Source of the DNA: an uncultured Saprospiraceae bacterium
Lineage (GTDB): Bacteria > Bacteroidota > Bacteroidia > Chitinophagales > Saprospiraceae
Direction of reading: 5' to 3'
NCBI GenBank assembly: GCA_937928045.1
Contig: CALFWO010000020.1
Location: 118,692-182,691, forward strand
DNA: 64,000 nucleotides
The notes beneath the pieces were generated by a model. That model had not been told where the DNA came from, searched no databases, and was given only the letters and a program-made list of their open reading frames with translations. Positions 45,499-53,591 of the stretch are shown piece after piece. Position 1 is the first letter of the stretch. Each line of letters opens with the position of its first letter. The position numbers and the translations under genes are program-made.

Positions 45499-45506
45499 CA
45501 AAATTA
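45499..45506 (-). promoter_or_regulatory. -7 promoter element next to mnmA start
   Basis: On the minus strand TAATTTTG fits TANNTTTG and ends five bases before the mnmA ATG. Transcription would start at or near the ATG. Confidence 0.4.
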
Positions 45507-45589
45507 TGAGTTTATAAGTTAAAAAGAGCTATAAAAGTTCCGAAGTCCTCTATATTTCAACCCTTATTTGAAAAACTTGTTAATCTATC

Positions 45590-46210
45590 ATGAAAAAAAT
45601 CATCACTGCTGCTGAAATTAAAGAATACGATCGCTTTCTACGCATGCATTTTTGTAATTGCTTGACCGGATTTAAAAGCCCATTGTTGGTCGGTACAACC
45701 TCCGAATCGGGAAATGAAAACTTAGCGATATTCTCAAATGTTTTTCATATCGGTGCGGATCCTTCAACGATAGGAATGATAGCCAGACCAACAACCATAC
45801 CTAGAGATACAGTGGCAAATATTAGCGAGACTAAAATCTACACACTTAACCATATTCCTTTGGCGGATTATGAAAAGGGACATTTGACCTCAGCGAAGTA
45901 TCCGGAAGAAATATCGGAATTTGAAGCTTTAAACTTGAAAGCGGAATACATCGAAGGATTTGGAGCACCATTCTATGCCGACGCTCCTTTGAAGATTGGC
46001 TTGAGTTTGTCCTCAATAACGCCAATCAAGGAAAATGATACGATCCTTATTATCGGCAAAGTCGAGTTAGTTGAGGTGGAGGAAAAAAATTTGATGGTGA
46101 CCGGTCATTTGGATTTTTCTGGCTTGCGGACGGTGGCATCAACAGGATTAGATACTTACTATTCTACTAAATTTATAGATCGGCTGCCTTATGCAAAGTA
46201 TCGGAAATAA
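45590..46210 (+). CDS. Flavin reductase family protein (FMN split-barrel)
   Basis: A 206-residue cytoplasmic flavoprotein of the flavin reductase-like/FMN-binding split barrel group. The N-terminal half has the STIGMIARPTTIPRDTVANI strand-turn segment typical of flavin reductases acting with NAD(P)H, and the later TGLDTYYSTKFIDRLPYAKYRK closes the domain. Bacteroidota often carry this variant, in which HpaC-type electron transfer to an oxygenase is not proven. It is divergent from mnmA and convergent with aroK; no oxygenase gene is next to it. Confidence 0.85.
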   Translation: MKKIITAAEIKEYDRFLRMHFCNCLTGFKSPLLVGTTSESGNENLAIFSNVFHIGADPSTIGMIARPTTIPRDTVANISETKIYTLNHIPLADYEKGHLTSAKYPEEISEFEALNLKAEYIEGFGAPFYADAPLKIGLSLSSITPIKENDTILIIGKVELVEVEEKNLMVTGHLDFSGLRTVASTGLDTYYSTKFIDRLPYAKYRK

Positions 46211-46262
46211 AAAGCCAAGTAGTTATCGGACGTTTGGTTTGTCTGTCTAATAAAAACTTACC

Positions 46263-46781
46263 TCATGATATATTTTCGAAATATTTAGCGATGATCTTAG
46301 CAACTGGTAAATCTTCTTTCATAATTTCCACTGCAATATGGCATTGTTGGTAATATGATAGCCTTGGTTCAAGTAGCGTCTTTATCAAAACCTTGAGTTT
46401 TTCCCCAGTTGCATTTTGGAGTAAAGGTCGATTCAGTAATTCATTTTCCAATCTTTTCGCCAGAATATCAATAGTAGCATCCAAATAAACGGTCAGACCA
46501 CAAGCTTTCATCAACTCCAAATTGTTGTGAAAAACTGGAGCACCGCCGCCGGTAGCAATAATGTGATTTGGATATTCTTTGATGATGGCTTTCAACGAAT
46601 CGTGTTCGATCTTTCTAAAATGCTGTTCGCCACCAAATTTAAAAATCTGAGCAATTGATTGGCCTCCTCTTTTTTCTATGTAATCATCTAGATCCAGATA
46701 AGGCCTATCCAATAATTCAGACAATGCTTTGGCAGTAAATGATTTACCACTCCCCATAAAGCCAATCAAGAAAATTTGCAT
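46263..46781 (-). CDS. aroK: Shikimate kinase
   Basis: A 172-residue kinase that phosphorylates shikimate in aromatic amino acid synthesis. The long frame could start at 46892, but the ATG at 46781 starts directly on the first beta-strand (MQIFLIGFMGSGKS), giving the family length and Walker A at residues 7-14; the extra 37 residues have no family match. Shikimate-binding DLDDYIE (31-37) and GGEQHFRKIE near 46-58 and the lid RPLL region are present. A -7 element lies four bases before this ATG, so the message may be leaderless. Confidence 0.93.
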   Translation of the reverse strand: MQIFLIGFMGSGKSFTAKALSELLDRPYLDLDDYIEKRGGQSIAQIFKFGGEQHFRKIEHDSLKAIIKEYPNHIIATGGGAPVFHNNLELMKACGLTVYLDATIDILAKRLENELLNRPLLQNATGEKLKVLIKTLLEPRLSYYQQCHIAVEIMKEDLPVAKIIAKYFENIS

Positions 46782-46784
46782 GCC

Positions 46785-46792
46785 CAAAGTTA
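46785..46792 (-). promoter_or_regulatory. -7 promoter element next to aroK start
   Basis: On the minus strand TAACTTTG fits TANNTTTG and ends four bases before the chosen aroK ATG. This supports the short start but could also be chance. Confidence 0.35.
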
Positions 46793-46910
46793 ATTGGGAT
46801 TTTCGATATTTTGCTAGTAAAAAACTGTGTCCGCTTTTCAATATTACCCTTTCCATAGTTATAACATGCTTCTTCGTCGATCTGACCTTCAATAATTCTA
46901 AAAATTGAAG

Positions 46911-46918
46911 TAAGTTTG
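46911..46918 (+). promoter_or_regulatory. -7 promoter element before the DUF1573 gene
   Basis: TAAGTTTG matches the -7 consensus, 23 bases upstream of the DUF1573 ATG; no clear -33 element. Confidence 0.45.
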
Positions 46919-46941
46919 CGGCATATCTAGATCAAAAAATT

Positions 46942-47433
46942 ATGATTAAATTTTTCTTAGTTGCGTTGGTAAGTCTTGGAATTTTTGGCTGTAATTCAAA
47001 TCCAGCACCATCCGGTCAACAAGGGATTGTTGAAACAAAGGTTCAAGGAGAATTTAGTACAGCGGATATTATTAGAAATCCAATTACGGCCAATGGCCAA
47101 ACGGATTCTTCAAAAGTTGCAAAAATTGAATTTGAAGAGATGACTCATGATTTCGGAACAGCTCAAGAAGGTGCTGTGATCAAACATAAATACAAGTTCA
47201 CAAACACCGGAAAAGTACCTTTGATGATTGGGTCTGCTCGATCTACTTGTGGATGTACTATTCCAAAATGGCCAAGAGAACCAATTGCACCAGGGGAGTC
47301 TGGAGAAATCGCTGTTCGATTCAATACTGATGGTAAACCAAATAAGCAAACCAAAATAATTACACTAAATGCAAATACACTTCCTGCGATGACCAAATTA
47401 TATATCAAAGGAAATGTTATTCCAAAAAAATAA
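46942..47433 (+). CDS. DUF1573 lipoprotein
   Basis: A 163-residue lipoprotein (lipobox LGIFGC, Cys17) with a single DUF1573 immunoglobulin-like domain (about 55-160): FEEMTHDFGTAQEG and the cysteine pair in STCGCTIPKWPREPIAPGESGEI are diagnostic. Probably periplasmic-facing; the family's function is unknown. It is 14 bases upstream of yajC, a neighbour pair conserved in Bacteroidota, which hints at a role near the Sec machinery. Confidence 0.92.
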   Translation: MIKFFLVALVSLGIFGCNSNPAPSGQQGIVETKVQGEFSTADIIRNPITANGQTDSSKVAKIEFEEMTHDFGTAQEGAVIKHKYKFTNTGKVPLMIGSARSTCGCTIPKWPREPIAPGESGEIAVRFNTDGKPNKQTKIITLNANTLPAMTKLYIKGNVIPKK

Positions 47434-47447
47434 ATAATCAATATTAG

Positions 47448-47774
47448 ATGAACCAATCATACCTATTTTTACAAGCTTCTGGAGGTGGTCCTTCTCAGTT
47501 AATTTTCATGGTGGCTTTCCTAGCGATCGCCTATTTCTTTTTTCTGCGTCCTCAAATGAAAAAGCAGAAAGAGCAAACCAAATATATGGATGAATTAAAG
47601 AAGGGAGATGAAGTGGTTACAGCAAGTGGCATACTTGGAAAAATAAATAAAATCGAAGGGAACATTGTTCATTTGCAAGTAGATACCAAAACCTTTATTC
47701 GGGTAACTCGAGGAGCAATTTCCAAAGAGATGACTGAATCGTTGAATGAACCAGAAGAAGCTGCAAAGTCGTAA
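47448..47774 (+). CDS. yajC: Preprotein translocase subunit YajC
   Basis: A 108-residue single-pass protein of the SecDF-YajC complex that assists Sec export. The membrane helix (about 18-36) is followed by the conserved FFLRPQMKKQKEQTKYMDEL segment, an acidic-basic linker and GDEVVTASGILGKI. Co-transcribed with DUF1573. Confidence 0.95.
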   Translation: MNQSYLFLQASGGGPSQLIFMVAFLAIAYFFFLRPQMKKQKEQTKYMDELKKGDEVVTASGILGKINKIEGNIVHLQVDTKTFIRVTRGAISKEMTESLNEPEEAAKS

Positions 47775-47791
47775 CCCTTTTTAAAAAAAAT

Positions 47792-48343
47792 ATGTCTAAG
47801 GTCATATTGGAGTCGGATCGATTATTTTTTAGACTAATCGATGAATCTGATTTTCAAAAAATCCATGATTTACATTCCTTGCCCGACTCAGGCAAGTTCA
47901 ATACAATTGGATTTCCTAAAAACATTGCTGAAACAATAGCAATAGTCAAACCATGGATAGCCGAAAACAAGTTGGCAAAAATACAACGGTATACTTTCGC
48001 GCTTGAATCAAAAACAGGTCAAGAATTTATTGGCTTGTTTGGATTTAATTTGGGCAAAGCCAATTACCAAAGAGCAGAAGTCTGGTACAAAATATTACCA
48101 ACTTTTTGGAACCAGGGTTTTGCTACGGAATCTCTTAAAACCATTATCAAATTCGGATTTTCGGAATTAAAATTACACCGAATTCAAGCGGGCTGCGCAG
48201 TAAACAATCTGGGTTCAATCAAAGTACTTGAGAAAGCAGGTATGACTAGAGAAGGAAGAGGTAGACAGATTCTTCCTTTACCAAGTGGATGGTCTGACAA
48301 TTTCGAATATGCAATTTTAGCTTCTGATCCTAGAGACTACTAA
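47792..48343 (+). CDS. GNAT family N-acetyltransferase (RimJ-like)
   Basis: A 183-residue acetyltransferase in the RimJ/RimL-type group. The acetyl-CoA-binding segment reads PTFWNQGFATESLKTIIKFGF, and HRIQAGCAVNNLGSIKVLEKAGMTREG is the signature of ribosomal-protein-alanine or small-molecule acetyltransferases. Substrate unknown. It follows yajC by 17 bases and may be co-transcribed with it. Confidence 0.9.
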   Translation: MSKVILESDRLFFRLIDESDFQKIHDLHSLPDSGKFNTIGFPKNIAETIAIVKPWIAENKLAKIQRYTFALESKTGQEFIGLFGFNLGKANYQRAEVWYKILPTFWNQGFATESLKTIIKFGFSELKLHRIQAGCAVNNLGSIKVLEKAGMTREGRGRQILPLPSGWSDNFEYAILASDPRDY

Positions 48344-48470
48344 TATTTGCTTAGTACCAATTAGAAAAAAATATCTCATTTATCCAGACAAAACATTTTC
48401 ACTTCTCATATTTCGAGACAAAAATCTTTACTGAACCTTAGATATTTATCATAACAAAAATATAAATGTT

Positions 48471-49748
48471 ATGAAAATTACCTCATTACCTTTTCTTCTC
48501 CTCGGCATAATTTGGCTTAGCAGTTGTATGACAATCGTAGAAGACAACTATAGTGATCTCTCTACTATTAACAATGCAGATTACTCTTCTGATTCTTGTG
48601 AAGCAAATTATACTGGGCCTGGAAGTATTAAGGAATTTCAGACCAATGATCAATTAATCCCAACCTACTATGATCGCAAAGTCATTTATGCTGATGATAA
48701 TCACGTTTATTTGTTTTATAAAAGATACAATGACAATAAATTAATTTGTCTTGACAAGAATACGCTCTCAGAATTGTATTCACATCAGTTACCAAATCGA
48801 ATAAAGAAGAATATTGCAGGAAAGGAAATTCATAGTTATAAGAATGAATTGTGGTGCCATGGAGCACAAGAACTAGTTTCGATTAATAAATTTACAGGAT
48901 CCAAAACTATTCAACTTTATCTTGAAAAAAATTATGATGAGATCTCGAGAACTCAGAAGCGATTTATCGCTGTGGATGCGGTAGATTGTTCCGATGAAAA
49001 TTTTATCAAACTTGATTTTATAGATCCTGCAACGGGCGATATTCAAAATTTTTATACACAGAGCTTAGGTAGCCATGATGTCGCTAACGCTCACTATTTA
49101 GGTAAAAATAATTTAGAAAAAAATCTAGATTTATTTTTAATGAATATTCATAAAAACGGTGAAAAACCAAGTAAAAAAATAATTGCAATCGATATCAAAA
49201 AAAAGAAAATAATTTGGGAACAAGAATTGGAAGTTGATCAAAACTCATTTATGGCAAGCAATCCATTTATAATCATGAATCATGTTTTACTTTGCAAAGG
49301 TGATCAAAAATACGATGGATACGACCTCAACAATCAGGCAACCAAAATATTTGAATTGAAAATCGAGGGTCTAAATACTTACAGCATCTTGGCTCCATAC
49401 AAAGAGACTTTCATAATATTTGGAGGCCGCAAGCAAATCATTCAAGCAAGCAGTGAAAACGGACAAATCCTAAATATCATTAATCAAAAAACAGATGTCA
49501 TAACTTCCAATACCGGAATTACGGTATCTGACAATCAGCTTTATGTTACCCAAGCTTGCCGTGGACTTTCCATTATAAAATTAGATGATCTTGAACAAGT
49601 CACTGAAATTAATTCCCCTTGGATTGCATGCGCATATCCTTGTAATAACTTTCAGAATAACATTGCTGTGGCAGGAAATGATGTATATCTAACTGATCCA
49701 GAAAGAATTTACCAGCTCTCGTTAGCAGGTACAGCGCACGAAAATTAA
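48471..49748 (+). CDS. Lipoprotein, PQQ/propeller-like, unknown function
   Basis: A 425-residue lipoprotein (lipobox LSSC, Cys19). From about 65 on, repeated blade-like strands suggest a beta-propeller of the quinoprotein-like kind (VIYADDNHVYLFYKRYN, HSYKNELWCHGAQELVSINK, QNIAVAGNDVYLTDPERIY), but no binding motif is seen. Lysine- and asparagine-rich composition. It stands alone, with a terminator-like hairpin after it. No confident family. Confidence 0.72.
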   Translation: MKITSLPFLLLGIIWLSSCMTIVEDNYSDLSTINNADYSSDSCEANYTGPGSIKEFQTNDQLIPTYYDRKVIYADDNHVYLFYKRYNDNKLICLDKNTLSELYSHQLPNRIKKNIAGKEIHSYKNELWCHGAQELVSINKFTGSKTIQLYLEKNYDEISRTQKRFIAVDAVDCSDENFIKLDFIDPATGDIQNFYTQSLGSHDVANAHYLGKNNLEKNLDLFLMNIHKNGEKPSKKIIAIDIKKKKIIWEQELEVDQNSFMASNPFIIMNHVLLCKGDQKYDGYDLNNQATKIFELKIEGLNTYSILAPYKETFIIFGGRKQIIQASSENGQILNIINQKTDVITSNTGITVSDNQLYVTQACRGLSIIKLDDLEQVTEINSPWIACAYPCNNFQNNIAVAGNDVYLTDPERIYQLSLAGTAHEN

Positions 49749-49756
49749 TCAAATCA

Positions 49757-49810
49757 AATTCCGCTAAACTCAGCAAAGTCTAGGTTTAGCAGAATTATTC
49801 CTTTTATTTT
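49757..49810 (+). terminator. Probable terminator
   Basis: A 13-position stem with one mismatch (49757-49769 with 49784-49796), 14-nt loop and a T-rich tail ATTCCTTTTATTTT. Confidence 0.55.
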
Positions 49811-49908
49811 TTCAGTTGAAAAGTTAAAAAAGAATAAGTAGATATCGAAAGCTGCCTTTAACGTGTTTATATCGTTAAGTTAGTATATTAGCTTAAGCGA
49901 AACAACCA

Positions 49909-50538
49909 ATGCAACGAATCCTACTTTTAGTTTTTGCAATTCTTTTATTCTTTGATGCAAAGGGTCAAGAGGAAGAAAGCTACCCTATTGACATAGGAAT
50001 TAATGTTACATCCGTTTTATCCTCCTTTATTGGTAACAGCAATAATCTCAATGCATCAGATTTTCCATTGCAATTTACATTTGGCCGAAAACCTATGAAA
50101 TTGCGACTTGGTATTGGTGCAGCATCTTCAAACAAATCAATCTTTGATCAAATTACGCTTGTAAATCGTAGTTCGAAATATACAGAAGTCGCTTCTCGAA
50201 TAGGATTTTTATATGATCGACCTTTAGGAGATAGGTTTGGATTTTACTGGGGAGGAGACTTTATTTTTCAATTCTCAAACAACAGTGTTGAAGCCGGCTC
50301 TTTTGGTACTTTTCCCTCCTTAGAAGAGAAAACCATTGGCGGCGGAGCAGGACCAATATTTGGATTAAAATTCAAATTATCCAAGCGGATTTACCTTTCA
50401 ACCGAGGCAACATTTTACGGGCTATATAGCGAAGAAACACGCACAAGTTCTTTAGATCCAACCACAGTAGATACATCTTTCGAATTGATGATTAATCCTC
50501 CATTATTTCTTTACTTAAACATATCCTTGGGCAAATGA
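49909..50538 (+). CDS. Small outer-membrane beta-barrel protein
   Basis: A 209-residue exported protein with a signal peptide (1-19, FDAKG). The mature chain alternates polar and hydrophobic residues in strands that fit an 8-10-stranded barrel (PMKLRLGIGAASSNK, FGFYWGGDFIFQF, GPIFGLKFKLSKRIYLSTEATFYG), with the last strand ending LFLYLNISLGK. No family signature. It overlaps the next gene by four bases (ATGA); both encode barrels of about 200 residues and look like diverged tandem paralogues. Confidence 0.75.
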   Translation: MQRILLLVFAILLFFDAKGQEEESYPIDIGINVTSVLSSFIGNSNNLNASDFPLQFTFGRKPMKLRLGIGAASSNKSIFDQITLVNRSSKYTEVASRIGFLYDRPLGDRFGFYWGGDFIFQFSNNSVEAGSFGTFPSLEEKTIGGGAGPIFGLKFKLSKRIYLSTEATFYGLYSEETRTSSLDPTTVDTSFELMINPPLFLYLNISLGK

Positions 50539-51119
50539 AAAATTTAATTTCAATTTTCCTGGTATTGTTTATTGTACAGATAGCTTCTGCACAAGATGAT
50601 TTTCTTTTCCAGGAAGATTTTCAAGGCGTGGAAGCCGGAATAAATATGACTTCATTACTGACCAAAGTAATTCCCTTTCAGAATTCTTCTTTGGTAACTG
50701 GTCCATATAACATTTTATTTAGATCTGGGAAGGACAATCGTTTTTTCCAACTTAAAATTGGAGCCAATATTCCAACCTTTACTTTTTTTGGGGACCCTAC
50801 TTCTGACATTCATCTTAATTTATCTATTGGTTGGCTTAAAAGAAGGATTCTAGATAAGAGATTCAGTTATTCTTATGGACATAATTTAATGGCCTATGCT
50901 GGAAGCTTCAATACGCCTTCGGATGTTGGAGGAGAAACTTTTGGAATAGGATATGGATTTGAAGGAAATATCTGTTTTCATATTAATCAATACATAGGTT
51001 TGGAAACAGGTCTGACTTTATTTGCAGGCATTGATGACGGAATATTGAGGGTTACAGCCATTCCTCCGCTTGCAATGAATGCAATAATTCGGTTGTCAAA
51101 AAAGACAAAAGTTAAATAA
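50535..51119 (+). CDS. Small outer-membrane beta-barrel protein (tandem partner)
   Basis: A 194-residue exported protein with a signal peptide (1-19, IASAQ) and barrel-like strands (VEAGINMTSLLTKVIPF, FGIGYGFEGNICFHINQYIGLETGLTLFAG). The layout, INMTSLL near the N terminus and a GIGYGFEGN loop, parallels INVTSVL and GGGAGPIFG of the previous protein, supporting duplication. Translationally coupled to it. Function unknown. Confidence 0.72.
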   Translation: MKNLISIFLVLFIVQIASAQDDFLFQEDFQGVEAGINMTSLLTKVIPFQNSSLVTGPYNILFRSGKDNRFFQLKIGANIPTFTFFGDPTSDIHLNLSIGWLKRRILDKRFSYSYGHNLMAYAGSFNTPSDVGGETFGIGYGFEGNICFHINQYIGLETGLTLFAGIDDGILRVTAIPPLAMNAIIRLSKKTKVK

Positions 51120-51129
51120 TAACACAATT

Positions 51130-51142
51130 ACGTAAAATACGT
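51130..51142 (+). promoter_or_regulatory. Short palindrome upstream of the peroxidase gene
   Basis: ACGTA-AAA-TACGT, an inverted repeat of 5-bp arms, lies 31 bases before the peroxidase ATG and 11 bases after the barrel gene stop. Possible operator; short enough to be chance. Confidence 0.3.
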
Positions 51143-51173
51143 TACATTTAAGAAGCTATTAAAACCTTTGCAT

Positions 51174-52361
51174 ATGAAAAACCTTATTTACCTCGGAGTA
51201 TTCTGCATAATCGCAATTGTTGGTTGTAATACTGAAAATATTGTTGAAGAATATTATGCACCGAATTTACCGGAAGAATCCCATAACTATGCTTCGGTAA
51301 TCGAAGGTATCGATGAAATTTCTTTTCCAGATGTTCAAATTGAAAACCCATTTAATCCAGGGAGTATTATCAACTTTGGAAACATTGTAACTTGTGGAAC
51401 TTGTCTTACTGGTTCAGGAGTCTCCAATGATCGGACCATAACCAGTAATGAAACTGCTACTCTAGGTAGAGTATTATTTTACGATCGTAACTTATCAAAA
51501 AACAATGCTGTTTCTTGTGCATCTTGTCATAAGCAGGCAAATGGATTTGCAGACGATAAGGCTTTGAGTATTGGATTCGGAAATAGAAAGACTGAGCGAA
51601 ATTCAATGGCTTTGGCCAACCCTATCTTAAACAATTCCTTCTTTTGGGATAGTAGAGAATTTCATCTTGAGTCATTAGTAATTGAACCTATTCAGAATCA
51701 CATCGAGATGGGAATTTCTAATATTGATGAATTAACTGAGAAGATCAAAGCTATTCCATATTATAAAGAATTATTTATTGATGCCTATGGTCCTAATGCA
51801 ATAAATCAAACAAACATTAGAACTGCATTATCCGATTTCATTAAATCTACTTTCAAGGCGGACAGCAGATTTGATGAAGGAATGAATAATGATTTTGAGA
51901 ACTACAGGGAAATTGAAAAACTAGGTATGGCTTTGTTCTTTAGCAATGATCTTCAATGTGCTGGATGTCACTCAGGAGCTAATTTCTCTGCGCCTGATGG
52001 CCCAGGCGGTGCATACGGTGGATTCGAACAAAGAGGAACAACAAATACTGGTTTAGATGCCAGCACAAGTGATCCGGGAAGAAACAATGGAAGCTTTAAA
52101 ATACCTTCTTTACGTAATATAGCACTTACAGCTCCTTACATGCATGATGGAAGATTTGCAACGTTGAGAGAGGCATTAGAATTTTACAATTCAGGGATTC
52201 AAAATCATCCGAATCTCGATGAAAGATTAAAAGAAAATGGTGTACCTATTCGCTTAAATCTTACGAATCTCGAACTGGATGCCCTAGAAGCATTTTTAAA
52301 TACATTGACTAGTAAGTCGATTCAAACTGATGACAAACTTTCAAATCCTTTTATCGATTAA
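51174..52361 (+). CDS. Di-haem cytochrome c peroxidase lipoprotein
   Basis: I start at the ATG at 51174 (a TTG six bases earlier also opens the frame); product 395 residues. The signal has lipobox IVGC (Cys18). Two haem c motifs, CASCH (115-119) and CAGCH (262-266), and the methionine-bearing APYMHDGRF segment define the CcpA/MauG di-haem peroxidase family, which reduces peroxide or oxidises substrates in the periplasm. An extra CGTC pair lies near residues 74-77. Membrane anchoring through lipid is common in Bacteroidota members. Its neighbours, two small barrels, give no metabolic context. Confidence 0.92.
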   Translation: MKNLIYLGVFCIIAIVGCNTENIVEEYYAPNLPEESHNYASVIEGIDEISFPDVQIENPFNPGSIINFGNIVTCGTCLTGSGVSNDRTITSNETATLGRVLFYDRNLSKNNAVSCASCHKQANGFADDKALSIGFGNRKTERNSMALANPILNNSFFWDSREFHLESLVIEPIQNHIEMGISNIDELTEKIKAIPYYKELFIDAYGPNAINQTNIRTALSDFIKSTFKADSRFDEGMNNDFENYREIEKLGMALFFSNDLQCAGCHSGANFSAPDGPGGAYGGFEQRGTTNTGLDASTSDPGRNNGSFKIPSLRNIALTAPYMHDGRFATLREALEFYNSGIQNHPNLDERLKENGVPIRLNLTNLELDALEAFLNTLTSKSIQTDDKLSNPFID

Positions 52362-52375
52362 CCAAAATAATAAAC

Positions 52376-52414
52376 AAGAAAAAAGATTCTTGCTTTGATT
52401 AAGCTAGGATCTTT
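52376..52414 (-). terminator. Intrinsic terminator of the CoA-transferase gene
   Basis: On the minus strand a 14-position stem with one mismatch and one G-T pair (52382-52395 with 52401-52414), 5-nt loop, then a T-rich tail. It lies between convergent genes and may serve both. Confidence 0.6.
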
Positions 52415-52442
52415 ATTTGTCATGTGCTAAGATTATAGTTTG

Positions 52443-53528
52443 CTAAGATTCAATCAACTCAAATACAGCAGACCGTACCATTTTCATTGTCACCCCTTCT
52501 TGTTCATCATTTAGAATAAAAGCCTGAGTAGCTTCCTGTTCAAAAACTTGCTTAAGGTCATGCAATGCCCCAGCCGGAATTCCTTGCTCATGGCAGTTCC
52601 TTAAAAACGTATTTCGTTCAAATTTTTCTATTTTTTCTTGCAGTAAATTTACCAATACTACCCTATTGATCAATCGTTTTTGATTGGATACAAAACGTTC
52701 ATCTGTGATTAAATTCTGCGCTCCGATATACTTACAGAGTTTAACATATTGCCCATTTGAACCAATCGCTAAAATCAATACCTTATCATCTTTGCTTTTG
52801 AAGATGTCTCCATAGGGAGCGATATTAGGATGCATGGTTCCCATAGGTTTTGGAAGATGGTCCGCCATTAAATGACCAGAAGCTTGATTAACCAAACTGG
52901 CCAAGGCCGCAGCAAACAATGAGGTTCTCACCAGCATTCCTTTGTTGGTCTTCAACCGCTGATACAAAGCGACTAAAATACCTTCTTTCAATTGGTGCGC
53001 GGCCAACACATCAATCAAAGCCACTGGCATTTTGCAAAGTTCTCCGCCTTTTGTTCCATTCATAGATAAAAATCCTGTCTCCGCTTGAAGAATGACGTCA
53101 TAGGCCAATCGATTGCTTTGGGATCCAAAAGCATCCAACTGCGCATAAATGAGCTGTGGATACTTTTCCCTTAATACTTTAAAAGACAAGCCAAGTTTGT
53201 CTGCAGAACTGGATTTAAAATTCGAAATTAATATGTCCGAATCAGCAATAATCTGCTCCGCTTTATTTCGATCTTTATTATTCTTTAAATCCAAATGAAT
53301 ACTTTCTTTCCCATAATTAATGGCCGAGAAATAGGAAGAAATTGGAGCATTGACATCTTCACTTTTCAACTTCCATGTCCTAGTTACATCTCCACCTGTA
53401 AGCTTATTTTCGATTTTGATCACTTTAGCCCCTAATTCAGCAAAGAACATACCCACGGCCGGACCGGCCAACACGGAAGCGAATTCGACAACCTTTAAAT
53501 CTTTAAAAATTTCTTTTGGAAATTTCAT
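52443..53528 (-). CDS. CaiB/BaiF family III CoA-transferase
   Basis: A 361-residue member of the family III CoA-transferases (formyl-CoA transferase, CaiB, racemases). The N-terminal LKVVEFASVLAGPAVGMFFAELGAKVIKIE is typical. The catalytic aspartate is probably D173 in MPVALIDVLAAH; ADHLPKPMGTMHPNIAPYGDIFKSKD is a further signature. It moves CoA between carboxylic acids or racemises 2-methylacyl-CoA; substrate unknown. Monocistronic, divergent from the NAD(P)HX-repair gene. Confidence 0.9.
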   Translation of the reverse strand: MKFPKEIFKDLKVVEFASVLAGPAVGMFFAELGAKVIKIENKLTGGDVTRTWKLKSEDVNAPISSYFSAINYGKESIHLDLKNNKDRNKAEQIIADSDILISNFKSSSADKLGLSFKVLREKYPQLIYAQLDAFGSQSNRLAYDVILQAETGFLSMNGTKGGELCKMPVALIDVLAAHQLKEGILVALYQRLKTNKGMLVRTSLFAAALASLVNQASGHLMADHLPKPMGTMHPNIAPYGDIFKSKDDKVLILAIGSNGQYVKLCKYIGAQNLITDERFVSNQKRLINRVVLVNLLQEKIEKFERNTFLRNCHEQGIPAGALHDLKQVFEQEATQAFILNDEQEGVTMKMVRSAVFELIES

Positions 53529-53591
53529 TTCAATTAATTTTTCACAAGCTAAATAAATTACTTTTACTCTAGTTATAAAAAATACTTCAAA

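Noticed and set aside
46782..46892. 37-residue N-terminal extension of shikimate kinase.
   Set aside because: The family starts at the Walker A strand; the extension has no homology pattern and contains the putative -7 element.
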